Shown: positions 10,746 to 20,762 of the stretch, in pieces
Numbering within the stretch: position 1 is the first letter of the stretch
Layout of the letters: the number at the start of each line of letters is the position of its first letter
DNA from: Sweltsa coloradensis
Taxonomy: Eukaryota > Arthropoda > Insecta > Plecoptera > Chloroperlidae
Assembly (NCBI GenBank): GCA_024449915.1
Contig: JAMZAV010000054.1
Location: 1,240,001 to 1,304,000 of the forward strand
DNA length: 64,000 bases
Direction: 5' to 3'
Made by a program: the position numbers and the translations under genes
Notes under the pieces: generated by a model
The model's input: only the letters and a program-made list of their open reading frames with translations
Told to the model about the DNA's origin: nothing
The model's database searches: none

Positions 10746-11402
10746 TAGGAATTATATAAAGTGCAAGTGCAAATAAACAATATTTATTACATTTTTTCAT
10801 TACGTTATATTTATTGGAACTCTCAAAAACAGCATTGCTGCCATTGTAAATCGAGGTAATACAAATACAAAAACATAAAAATACAAAACAAAAATCAGTA
10901 CAACATACAAATTCTGGTAAACATACAATATGGGTTAATACTTAACAATATTATTATTATTATTTATTCATAGACACACAGTTACATAATATGTAGCTTA
11001 GCAATATGAAGTGGATGTAGGAAGCGAACCTGAAGTCCTTACACATATGTGGCCAACACCCATCGTAAATAAAAAAATATATAAAAATAAACTAAAATAA
11101 CAAATTTACATTCAGATAACATGTATTTTGAAGAAAATGATGAGAAAAAAAAAAATTAAAATATATTAAATTGATATCAATAAAGTAATAAAGACAAATT
11201 TATGAAACTGGTTAGATATAAAAATATACAATGATTATATTGATATGAGTAATAAAATACAAATAATACTTTATGAAAATGATCAGATAAAAATAAATAA
11301 CAATGATTAAATTGATAGTATAAGCAAAGAAATAAGAACAATTTAACATTTTTGTGCTAGAATTGTAATAGCACACAATAGGTAATATAATGTTATTGTA
11401 CA
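10746..11402. other. AT-rich stretch with short microsatellites
   Basis: Very AT-rich DNA with a short TTA run at about 10,950 and an A run at about 11,150. No gene or repeat family is recognised. The frame at 11,212-11,403 is a poly-Ile/Tyr artefact of composition. Confidence 0.5.
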
Positions 11403-12359
11403 CTAGGAAAACGCTTTAGTCCCGCCGCGTTGATGGATGAGCGTTTTTGTAAGTTTTTAGTTTTTGTAGGTCCACTTTTCCTTTGCAAGTGCTTTTTGAA
11501 TGAATTGTAGGTGATTGTTGTCAAGTTTCTATTGTTACTTGTTAATTGTTATTATAAACCTCAAAAAAACTCATATTAAAACCTTTATTTCTATGGATTC
11601 TGACCAACTTTTTCAATTTTTTCTTTCAAAAAGCAATACATAACCATTACCTTAATGTCCATGTGAAATATGAACGTTGTAGCCCCACCCGTTTGGTCAG
11701 AATCGGCCCAAATGTCACGAAAATATCGCACTAAAAATCGTAAAAAAATCGTGAAAGTACGATATTCATGAGAAATATTTCTTCGATTGTACCCAAAAAC
11801 GTGGCAGTTCTAAGTTTAAAGATTTCGATGGTCTCCAGAAAATTTCATCGCAATTGGAGTATCGGTTTAGCCGGAATCGTGTTAACAAACACACAAAAAT
11901 ACAGACAGAAAAAACAAGAAAAAACAAAAAAATGGTAAAATTGCGATTTTCATGAGAAATAATTTTTCGATTGCGCTCAAAAAGGTGGCAGTTCTAAGTT
12001 CAAAGATTTCAAAGGTCTCCAGAAAATTTCATTGCAATTGGAGTTTCGGTTTAGCCGTAATCGTGTTAACAAACACACAAAAATACAAACAAAAACAAAA
12101 AAGAAAAACGAAAAAAATCGTAAAATTGCGATTTTCAAGTGAAATAATTTTTACATCAATTTTTCGTACGGTGCAGTTCTAAGTTCAGAGATTTCGAAGG
12201 TCTCCATAAAATTTCATCGCAATCGGAGTATCGGTTCAGCCGGAATCGTGTTAACAAACAGACAAAAATACAAGAAGAAAAAAAAAAAAAAAACATCCCG
12301 GATTTTTTTCTCCAGTGTAGTGAAATGGAATCTTCGCTTCGCTCGCTACGCTCATCCAA
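11403..12359 (-). mobile_element. HINE copy C, full length, hybrid of two subfamilies
   Basis: On the minus strand the 5' end is TTTGGATGAGCGTAGCGAGC, and the 3' end is CAACGCGGCGGGACTAAAGC, then GTTTTCCTAG followed by T. The 5' half has about three tandem units of roughly 180 bp, each with TTAACACGATT, CCGATACTCC-type and GAGCGCAATCG boxes. The 3' half matches the second subfamily (copies J and K) with its TGACATTTGGGCCGATTCTG block. The copy thus joins interiors of two subfamilies. All open frames inside are repeat-derived. Confidence 0.75.
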
Positions 12360-12429
12360 ATAATTTGTATGAATTGGATGAAAATTTGGATTCGCGTGAT
12401 GGAAAAACGAATAAGGACAATTACAAAAA

Positions 12430-12642
12430 CCGATGCCATGTGGATATGAATCCACGTCTTCGTAGACAACGCTTCAACCAACCCTATGCGTATGTGAGCG
12501 TGGATCGAACCACGTCTTCGTAGAGCCATGCGCTTCGGTTTAGCGCCCTAATCGTATGTGCCACCGCGGACGACATCGAACCCACGTCCTCGTAGAGCCA
12601 TACGCTTCGGTTCAGCGCCCTAATCGTATGTGCCACCGTGGA
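12430..12642 (-). repeat. Three tandem SINE-A heads
   Basis: The motif CACGTCYTCGTAGA, in its inverted tRNA-like context with CATACGCTTCGGTT and GTATGTGCCACCG, occurs three times in a row, at about 12,444, 12,500 and 12,572. The second and third copies are about 72 bp apart and each carries the head only. The tail of the SINE is absent between them. This looks like a local tandem duplication of the pol III promoter region. Confidence 0.65.
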
Positions 12643-12978
12643 TTGACGGTATACGTAAAAAAAATAACAAAACACATAACATTACAATATGACATTAATT
12701 TATTTAAAAACTTAGGTATCAATGATCAATGATTTGTAAAATGCCGTAGTGACGATAAAAAAAAAATCTGAAATATACTATCAAAAATATGCAGTTCTCT
12801 TCCGCTAAAGCCTGCACATTTAAAACGGGCTTTCGACTGCAAATAGTTTTCCAGTGGTGCCCTGGTCCTCCCGATGGCAACTTACGGCCATGAACAATAA
12901 TTACATTATTCGTAATCACAATAATTGCTATGCAATTCGAGGCCGAGGGGGTGGGGAGGATAATAGTTATGGTGCAGG

Positions 12979-13726
12979 CAGTGGCGAAGCGTCGGGGTAG
13001 GCATTGAGAGAGTGTCTACCCTACTCAAAAATTTAAAAGGAAAATAATATTTTAAACACTGGTTTATAAGTGAGAAATGGTTTTCAAACGTACGCGGGCA
13101 AACTACAAAACAACGAATGAACGCGTTACCTTTCTGCGCGGACGTGGTCTCTTCCATGTCTTTGCACTTCTTCTTGAGACAACTAGGATTCGGTCTCCGA
13201 GCCTTCCCCTATGACACCTACAACTCTATGGCCCAGCGCTTGTCGACTCCCCTCCATTTCCCCTCCTTCTATGCAAGTAGCATATGATATTGAGACATGC
13301 GCTTCAGCTCGTGTTTCGGCTGCATTTTCGATTGTTGAGCGCATGGATACTATTATACACTTGTTTGGTTGTGCTTGAATAAGTGTTACAGCCTAACAGC
13401 TTGAGTTGTTTTGTTATATTTAATATTATTCTGATTCTGACATGGTTGCAAAATTGCAAAAATATAATATGTAGGAACGACTAAAATGAAGTTTCCACTG
13501 TACAAAAACAACGTTATTTCGTTATTGCTTTTAGACTAAAACTTTTTTCTTTAACGCACCAAACGCATTCTAAAACCTTGATTTGTTTAATTTTCGCCTG
13601 CGGCGCTAACATGTTGGGGAGCCTCCCGTGCTTGGTTCCTTCCCCACGAAAATACATGTAGGTACCCACAAAAAACATGATATTTTGTCTTTGTCTACCA
13701 TGTAAAATATTCACGCTTCGCCACTG
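12979..13726. mobile_element. hAT-like non-autonomous element (probable)
   Basis: The left end is CAGTGGCGAAGCGT and the right end ACGCTTCGCCACTG, a perfect 14-bp inverted repeat with the CAGTGGCG start common in hAT elements. GTAGACA-type motifs lie just inside both ends. I could not find an 8-bp target duplication (left GGTGCAGG, right CACCGTGC), so the superfamily is not certain. No transposase is visible. The 12,661-12,978 stretch before it holds nothing recognisable. Confidence 0.55.
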
Positions 13727-14404
13727 CACCGTGCCGGACAATTGCAAAATGGAAGGCCTAGCCCTGGATGTGAACCCACGATATGTTGTATCATGTGGCA
13801 GGAATATTCACCCCCTTCATCGGGAATTGCTACAACTATGATGTACTACTTTAATGATATATAATTGCCCGTTTCAATTATTAGTATGATAGTACTGCAG
13901 CAAATGCGGCAATTTGCTTAATAATTAAAGGATATACTCTCTGTGCATTAGTCATTGTTGGTGAATTGTATTGAAACTAATTGTGAATGTGACTCATGGA
14001 TGGATTAGAATGGAAGAGATGAGTGAGGAGAGGGTTGAAAATGAAAATGCAGAGAGATTGATAAGTATGGGGAGCATTATAGGTATATTTAGGTCTCAAA
14101 GAGGGTCGTCAGCTGATGCAATGAAATACCCCGAATAAGAGACGAATATACATCATAACCCTCAATGTAGGATGCCATTGTTGAGGGCAGGGGATAAAAT
14201 AATCTGCATTTCGAGCGGGATTAACCCCCCACCCCCACCCCCACCCACAAGGTTCTACCATCGTTGGATCAGTTGTGTGTATTTCAATTTAGAAACTAAA
14301 CATGTATTGTACTTGTGTACTTGTGAAAAATACAAATATCTCGTAGGAAACTTCTCAGAGAACATTTCATGTCGCTTTTTACGTGTTTTGAAGTTGGTAT
14401 AGAT
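13727..14404. other. Unassigned stretch with a CCCCCA run
   Basis: Nothing recognisable except a short run of CCCCCA units at about 14,226-14,248. The small open frames over it are compositional. Confidence 0.5.
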
Positions 14405-14465
14405 GTGTAGGAACTCAATTCCTTGCATTCGCATCAACGACTGAAGAGTCCCTTCGAAGAATTTT
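14405..14465 (-). repeat. SINE-B fragment
   Basis: TCAATTCCTTGCATTCGCAT followed by ACGACTGAAGA matches the body of the SINE-B copies at 28,628 and 29,632 (TCAATCCCTTCATTCGCA). The head and tail are missing. Confidence 0.4.
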
Positions 14466-14745
14466 TCTGTGAGAATTGTCAGCCGGCGGTATATGGCGGT
14501 ATTGATACAAAATTATATCACATTTTGTGATTTTAATTTTACACGAAGATTTTAAGATTTTTTTTATCCTAAACTATGGGAAAATTTGCGTTTTTGCGAA
14601 TTTCTTAAATCGTCTCATACCCGTTTATTGATTGTTTTCCATAGAAACTATATACTTAGTAACTAGAGAATTGTAAGATTATAAAATAACCATTTAGAAA
14701 ATTATATCTTAAAACTGCGCACAAAATACACTTACACGAAATTAC

Positions 14746-15168
14746 CAGCCAGCGGTTTAGCCGCGGTCGTTTAACCGGTTCTTACTCGAGCACCGAAGTT
14801 AAGCAACATCGGGCGTGGTCAGGGGTTGAGTGGGTGAACGCTAAATGCCCTGAAACACACAACCGCTGGCTAGAGCAGACGAGAGTACGAAAGCTAGTGT
14901 AACGGCTTCGTTCTCCTCGACGTCTGCTCGGCAGTCCGGGTTAGTGGAGGAACCTATATGACTGTCAAAGTTACACCGTCCTTTCGGATGGGTCGTAAAG
15001 CCGTTGGTCCCCTTGGTACTATTCGAAAGGAGTAGGCTACGTGTCGGTACCGGGTTTCCCCCTCCTCCCTTCTTCATCATCATGCATCGTTGTTAATCAT
15101 CAGTTGTTATACTGGTCACTGTAAAATGGCATAATGCTGTATGTGGCCAATTCATAAATAAATAAATA
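14746..15168 (+). mobile_element. 5S rRNA-derived SINE
   Basis: The first 122 bases (14,750-14,871) are 5S-like. GCCAGCGGTT at the start pairs with AACCGCTGGC at the end, as helix I of 5S rRNA does. Between them lie ACCGAAGTTAAGCAACATCG, the internal pol III control region, and GAGTGGGTGAACGC. The body continues with AAAGTTACACCGTCCTTTCG and CCGTTGGTCCCCTTGGTA and ends in a TAAATAAATAAATAAATAA tail. This is the SINE3-type layout (5S head, conserved central domain, LINE-like tail). A functional 5S gene is unlikely because the D and E helices diverge and a long SINE body follows. Confidence 0.8.
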
Positions 15169-15318
15169 AATAATATGTCTGAATATTAATAGTAATCATC
15201 TATATCTAACTTTGTGTAATGTTAGTGAAGATAGAGCCTATCGGCTAGGTTCTTCTCCAACGGTCGGTGACCAAGGCCGCGTAGGCCGAAACGTTCGACA
15301 TTTGTGTTAATTGTTAAT

Positions 15319-16087
15319 TGGATGAGCGTAGCGCTTCGAGCGAAGCGAAGATTCCATTCTACTACACTGGAGAAAAAAATCCGGAATGTTTTTTTTTTCT
15401 TTTTTTTTTGTATTTTTGTCTGTTTGTCCACACGATTCCGGCTAAACCGATACTCCGATTGCGATGAAATTTTATAGAGGCCTTCGAAATCTCTGAACTT
15501 AGATACTGCCACGTTTTGAACGCAATCGGAAAATTTTTTCTCATGAAAATCGCAATTTTACGATTTTTTTCGATTTTTAAAAAAGTTCTTCGACTTATAA
15601 CACCTACATGCTTTATCCGATTTTAATGATTTTTGCACAGAACCTTTATTTTATGAATTAAGATATTCTTGTGAAATTTGAGCGCAATTGAAAAAATATT
15701 TATCATAAAAATCGAAATTTTACAGGTTTTTTCTTTTTTTAAACAATTCTTTGGCTTATAACACCTACATGCTTTATCCGATTGTAATGATTTTTTCGCA
15801 GAACCTTAATTTCATGAATTAATATATTAGTGTTAAATTTGAGCGCAATCGAGAATTTATTTCTTATAAAAATCGCAATTTTACGATTTTTTTTTAACAA
15901 TTACGATTAATTAAAAAACGATTAAAAAATTAAGTTAATTTTTAATTTAATTTAATTTAATTTAAAAAAATTTCAACTTAGTAATGATTTTGCCACAGAA
16001 CAACAGAAAATTCGCATAAACACATAGCAGCTTAATGCACCAATTACGCTCATCCAACAACGCGGCGGGACTTAAGCGTTTTCCTAG
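15319..16087 (+). mobile_element. HINE copy E, full length
   Basis: It starts TTGGATGAGCGTAGCGCTTC. It ends with TTACGCTCATCCAACAACGC, then GGCGGGACTTAAGCGTTTTC and CTAG followed by T. Its length (769 bp) and its 3' half are almost those of copy A, including the AATGCACCAATTACGC junction, so A and E come from one master. It contains about two and a half tandem internal units. Confidence 0.8.
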
Positions 16088-16673
16088 TTGTAAATATATG
16101 ATGTGCACCTCGATCTCCTCTCGCCTTTCCCCAACCACCAACACTAACTTTGTATAATATTTGACAATACGTTTTCAATCAATGTCCATGAGTTTTATTA
16201 CCAAATACAAATTAAAAAGGCTATACCTGGTACACATGAAGTCATGTGAGTGTGATTGGACTTGAAGACTGTACGCCGATAGCTATTTATTGGAATGGAG
16301 GAAGTGTGTTTTGACTCTGAGAGTGGAGTGATGCACGGGGACGCTCTGATTCACAGAGACAAGGCTGAATCTATTAGACCCTCTACTTTTCCTTCATCAG
16401 CAAGAGAGTTTTATAAATATTGCTAACTTAAGGGATAAGTCATTAGCTATGTAGTAGTGAAAGGCACTTCACAGTTTCCTGTTCACGGATGCTCTAAGTC
16501 TGCAGACGATAGACCTGGAGAGTTGGCTCATGTAATTGCACGCAATACTCGTATTTAGTAGGTGGCCAGCTTGATTTTCACCACTACATAAAGTAATTCA
16601 AACGGGTGGGAATGCCTTTGTTTTGTCTCTGATCCCTACATCCAGAGTACAACAGAACTACATTTATTACACA
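16088..16673. other. Unassigned stretch
   Basis: No gene, RNA or repeat family is recognised. Confidence 0.5.
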
Positions 16674-16712
16674 TTAGGCCGCTTCGCTAACGTTTTTCCA
16701 GTCGCGTTGATG
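16674..16712 (-). repeat. HINE 3'-end fragment
   Basis: TTAGGCCGCTTCGCTAACG followed by CCAGTCGCGTTGATG matches the inverted 3' terminus of copies J and L. It is cut off by the hAT-type element that starts at 16,713. Confidence 0.6.
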
Positions 16713-17500
16713 CAGTGGCGTCGGAACAGGGGGGGCAAGGGGGGCATTGCCCCCCCTAACTTTCATGCCATGGGGGCAGATTTTAGAGTTGAAAACATAT
16801 ATTAAAGGTATGTGGTCCTTGGCTGCGTACCCGAAAAATCAAGATTTCTACTCTAGCTTTTAGGAAAGCAATGTCGGATGATCCTGTCAACAATTAATTT
16901 CCAGGAAGAAACAACCCAACAATAGCAGGAATGTTAGGTTGGCTTACGTACCCCGAATCACGGACGATTTGCCAGGCGGACAATTTGCCAGGGTCTATTT
17001 TGAGGGCTAGGACAATTTGCCAGGCAAGTGTATGAGGTCACGGTGGGGCTAGGACAACTTGCCAGGCTAGAGTGTGACGTCACGGAGGGGCTAGGACAAC
17101 TTGCCAGGCATTATTGAAGGGCTAGGACAACTTGCCAGGCTGGTGTTAACATTGATAGGAGCACATGGTAAACAATATCTGAACTGCAGGAAGAGTAATG
17201 CCAAGCACCGAACGAGACATGAGACATACACATACAAAGCAGCGTCGAAACCCAGGGACAAGGTGGTAGTTCTTGTCAGAATCCTGAAATTCAGGAGATG
17301 GCCCAAGTATCACCCCCTCCCCCCCCCCTTACCCACCCATAGAAAATTGAAGAATTTATAAAATAAGGTTTTGGTTAGTTATAGTTATTCGATTGTATTC
17401 CAAATAATTGGGAATTTGCATAAGTTCCAGATATCGGTAAAAGTATCTGCAATATATAGATATTCTTCTATAAATTATATAAACGTTAATTTGAGTTTTT

Positions 17501-17613
17501 TCGGATGAGCTTAGCGAGCGAAGCGAAGATTCTATTCTACTACACTGGAGAAAAAAATCCAAAATAATTTTTTTTTCGTTTTTTCTTTTTGTATTTTTGT
17601 CTGTTTGTCCATA
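17501..17613 (+). repeat. HINE copy F, 5' fragment
   Basis: TCGGATGAGCTTAGCGAGCG is followed by TACACTGGAGAAAAAAATCC and TTTTTGTCTGTTTGTCCA, the 5' 110 bp of HINE copies A and E. It then breaks off into unrelated tandem repeats. It lies inside the long-inverted-repeat element. Confidence 0.65.
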
Positions 17614-17714
17614 GCCCAGGAGTGGAAGACTTTTACCCGGAAAAAATTCCGAACAAGCTGAAAATTTGCACACAGGCTCAGATTAGCCTACTAAGCAATA
17701 GTTGAAAAGTCCCC

Positions 17715-18210
17715 GAAGCTCCGCCGCGTGCGTCTTGAGATATAGTGACAAAAGGGCTTAAGTGCCAAAAATTTGTTATTTTCAATGCCAACAATTTTTG
17801 TGCACTTATATATACAAATTATTAAATATTTCTACGAAAGTAAAGTTTAAATCAGTCACAAGCTTCAACCCATGCGTGGCAAAAGGGCGTAAATGCTAAA
17901 AATATGATATTCTCAATTATTTCAATACATTTTGACATAAGTATGTGCAACTGCAAATAATTATGTATTCATACGACGGAAACGTGAAATTGTTCCCTTT
18001 TCTTCGACCTGTGTGTCTTAAAACATGGTGGCATAAGGGCGTAAGTGACAAATATATGTTATTTTCAGTTTCAACAAACTTATTTACATTCATACATTGC
18101 AAATTATTTAGTATTCGTACGAGACAAAAGTAAACATCTTCCCCGAGCTTCGTTGCTGGCGTCTTGATAAATGGTGGCAAAAGGGCGTAACTGACATCAT
18201 AATTATGTTT
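17715..18210. repeat. Divergent tandem repeat, about 130-155 bp unit
   Basis: The box AAAAGGGCGTAARTGNC, with GTCTTGA-type sequence before it and TATTTTCA after it, recurs at about 17,752, 17,880, 18,035 and 18,178. The third copy starts CATAAGGGCG. The units are diverged, so the array is old. It fills the interior of the long-inverted-repeat element. Confidence 0.6.
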
Positions 18211-18425
18211 TTAAAAAAAAAAAAAGGACTTTTAACATTCAACTACGTCTATTGCAACAAAAAAATACCATACAATAGACACTCAATGTAAAATCCATGC
18301 ATACTGACTGACTTGCTATGGCCAGCTTGTATGTAAAAAACCATTACAAAATCGTTGTAAGTAGCTAATTGGACATAACCAAACCTTTAAAATAAGATTC
18401 CCCAGCATTCTCAAGTGGCTTGCAT

Positions 18426-18915
18426 TGCACAGTTACAGGGGTAGGATGCACAGTTACAGGGGTAGGATGCACAGTTACAGGGGTAGGATGCTTGGAGAAC
18501 AAGGAAGAGGATGCTTAGATCTAGGGAGCAGATGCACAGTTACAGGGGTAGGATGCTGAGGACCAGGGAGAGGATGCTTAGATCTAGGGAGCAGATGCAC
18601 AGTTACAGGGGTAGGATGCACAGTTACAGGGGTAGGATGCACAGTTACAGGGGTAGGATGCACAGTTACAGGGGTAGGATGCACAGTTACAGGGGTAGGA
18701 TGCTGAGGACCAGGGAGAGGATGCTGAGGACCAGGGAGAGGATGCTTAGATCTAGGGAGCAGATGCACAGTTACAGGGGTAGGATGCACAGTTACAGGGG
18801 TAGGATGCAGAGGACCAGGGAGAGGATGCACAGTTACAGGGGTAGGATGCACAGTTACAGGGGTAGGATGCACAGTTACAGGGGTAGGATGCACAGTTAC
18901 AGGGGTAGGATGCAG
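18426..18915. repeat. 21-bp minisatellite, three unit types
   Basis: The main unit is GGATGCACAGTTACAGGGGTA. Two variants (GGATGCTTAGATCTAGGGAGC plus A, and GGATGCTGAGGACCAGGGAG plus A) are interspersed in blocks. Because the unit is 21 bp with no stop, both strands stay open: the plus strand reads repeats of MHSYRGR, the minus strand repeats of VHPTPVT. The array abuts the right inverted arm of the surrounding element. There is no evidence that it is translated. Confidence 0.85.
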
Positions 18916-19530
18916 AGTTCGCCATCTGCTGAATTTCAGGATTCTGACAAGAACTACAACCTTGTCCCTGGGTTTCGACGCTGCTTTGTATGTGTATGTC
19001 TCATGTCTCGTTCGGTGCTTGGCATTACTCTTCCTGCAGTTCAGATATGTGTTACCATGTGCTCCTATCAATGTCAACACCAGCCTGGCAAGTTGTCCTA
19101 GCCCTTCAATAATGCCTGGCAAGTTGTCCTAGCCTGTTAGTGACGTCACACTGTAGCCTGGCAAATTGTCCTAGCCCTTCATTTATGCCTGGCAAGTTGT
19201 CCTAGCCCCTCCGTGACGTCACACTCTAGCCTGGCAAGTTGTCCTAGCCCCACCGTGACCTCATACACTTGCCTGGCAAATTGTCCTAGCCCCTCAAAAT
19301 AGACCCTGGCAAATTGTCCGCCTGGCAAATCGTCCGGTTACCTACGTACCCCATGCACTGAACCATATATCCGACTATCTTTATAATCAGCCACCCGTCT
19401 TGTGTTGAGTGCCGGTCACTCACTTCAGTGAGAGTGGACACGTGACTCAGACCCACGTCTAATCCAACATCCCTTTGAATGATTTGCTATAGAGTTATTG
19501 GCAGGCGAAAGTTGGGATTTGGTTCGCTCG

Positions 19531-19878
19531 TTATTATTATTATTATTGGATATTGCTTTACGTCTCATATTTATGCAACTTGACTAATCGAGACGAAGGG
19601 AGGGACGTAAGGGATGACGCGGGGGCAAGGGGTGTACATGCCTGTGCTGGTCAGAACCAGCCACAAGCGTATGGGGAGGGTAGGGGTTCCCCCACGTCGT
19701 GGTTATCTACGTCTGTGTCATAATCCGTCCGTGTTGTCATTGTCGTCGCCGTCGGGGAGGTAGTCAAAGGGAAGGGGAAAGTTCCCCGACGACGATCCAG
19801 AGCTCGCCATTAGTTTCTGGGAGAAAAACTCCCCTAATCACGGGCCAAACCACGAGAATTTGCGAGTTGGAATTTGAT
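19531..19878 (-). mobile_element. SINE-C copy 2
   Basis: The same GC-rich retroposon as at 2,460-2,803, in the opposite orientation, with a TTA-repeat tail (TTATTATTATTATTATTGG on the plus strand) instead of the AATC tail. It is missing from the otherwise collinear relative at 54,948-55,885 (TTCCCTCG joined to TGTCGCATCG), so its boundaries are well set. A clean target duplication is not visible. Confidence 0.8.
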
Positions 19879-20244
19879 GTGTCGCATCGTTATGCGTTCT
19901 GTCATCTTTGGAGTGGTGTAGTGACTGTGATTATATCGAAGTGGCAAGTGGGAAGATTATTCCTCTTAAGAGTGTAAGAAGTGAAGTGTGAAGTGTACAG
20001 TAAAGTGTAAGTGTGTGTGTAGTGTTCCGTGTTGATATCGTAATTTTAAATATGAAACGTACTAAACAGCCTTCAGTTAGTTTTTTTTTTTTTAAGAAGA
20101 GGGTAAAACAAATTTGTTTGCCTGTATGCTTTGTCATTACATAAAAAATTAGGTTGTAATTTATTGAAATGGGCCACTTCACGTTCATTTTTTTAGTTTT
20201 TAGATCGCAGTTAGTTGATCTAAAACACCGTTTACAAAGTCCGA

Positions 20245-20762
20245 GTCTGAAGATGGCTGTGAATGAGTTGAGAAATGTTTTAAATTTATGTCTTGTCAAA
20301 TTTAGTTTATTTCATGTTCTACTTAGTGTTGAGTGTTCTAATTTTGTCTAAAATGTAAAGATTTGTTCGATGAAGTGGTGATATTGTTTTCTAAACTTTT
20401 GATTATAAGGTAAGAGATTTAAGTGATATTCAAACAATTTAATTTGAGAAAAAATATCATGCAAAATAAAAACAAAAATTGAAAACACAAGAATGTGTCA
20501 AGGTTTCACAGATTTGTGAAGAGGCAAGGTCGTCTCATGAGAAAAAGCATGTAGAACATAGATGTAGTGTCTCCGGGAAACTTTAGATATCGGCCAGTTA
20601 TCAAATAAGTTTTCACATATAAATATTCTAGTCAGTGCCGTAAGATATTTCCATTCAAACGTGGTTTATTTTCTGTCTTAAACGCCCTTACTCTAGGTAT
20701 GTAATACTTTCAATAGTCGAGTTACCTACCACCAAAACATTACTGAACGAAGCAGATCATGG
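20245..20762. other. Unassigned stretch before the LINE
   Basis: Nothing recognisable; it may include the 5' UTR of the LINE that follows. Confidence 0.4.

Larger units (their letters stand above)
16955..19342. mobile_element. Long-inverted-repeat (Mutator-like) DNA element, 2,388 bp
   Basis: The direct flanks TACGTACCCC (16,945-16,954 and 19,343-19,352) form a perfect 10-bp duplication. The related unoccupied site near 55,158 reads GAAGTACCCCATGC with one copy. The ends are near-identical inverted arms (about 16,955-17,310 and 18,915-19,342) that start with GGACGATTTGCCAGGCGGAC. Each arm repeats the box GGCTAGGACAACTTGCCAGG about every 35-45 bp and then a unique AAGCAGCGTCGAAACCCAGG block. 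The arms differ mainly by one block of two extra boxes. Long arms, clustered subterminal boxes and a 9-11 bp duplication fit Mutator-like or foldback elements. The interior has no transposase. Confidence 0.8.
16713..20244. mobile_element. hAT-type element, 3'-truncated and hit twice
   Basis: It begins CAGTGGCGTCGGAACAGGG and matches the element at 54,948-55,885 in order: the GGGGGGCAAGG run, AAACAACCCAACA, CCGACTATCTTTATAA, GTGAGAGTGGACACGTGACT, the TGAAACGTACTAAACAGCC block and a CCGTTTACAAAGTCCGA end. Two segments are absent from that relative: 16,955-19,352 (long-inverted-repeat element plus one target copy) and 19,531-19,878 (SINE-C). The right terminus is lost after 20,244. No transposase frame is seen. 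Confidence 0.8.

Noticed and set aside
14750..14871. A functional 5S rRNA gene
   Set aside because: The terminal helix and control region are kept but inner helices diverge, and a SINE body with a repeat tail follows directly.
18426..18915. CRISPR-like repeat array
   Set aside because: The units are contiguous without unique spacers, and the genome is eukaryotic.
18475..19122. A 215-codon frame and its 196-codon antisense partner as protein genes
   Set aside because: Both come from a 21-bp tandem repeat that has no stop in these frames, partly within an inverted repeat arm. There is no domain or splice evidence.
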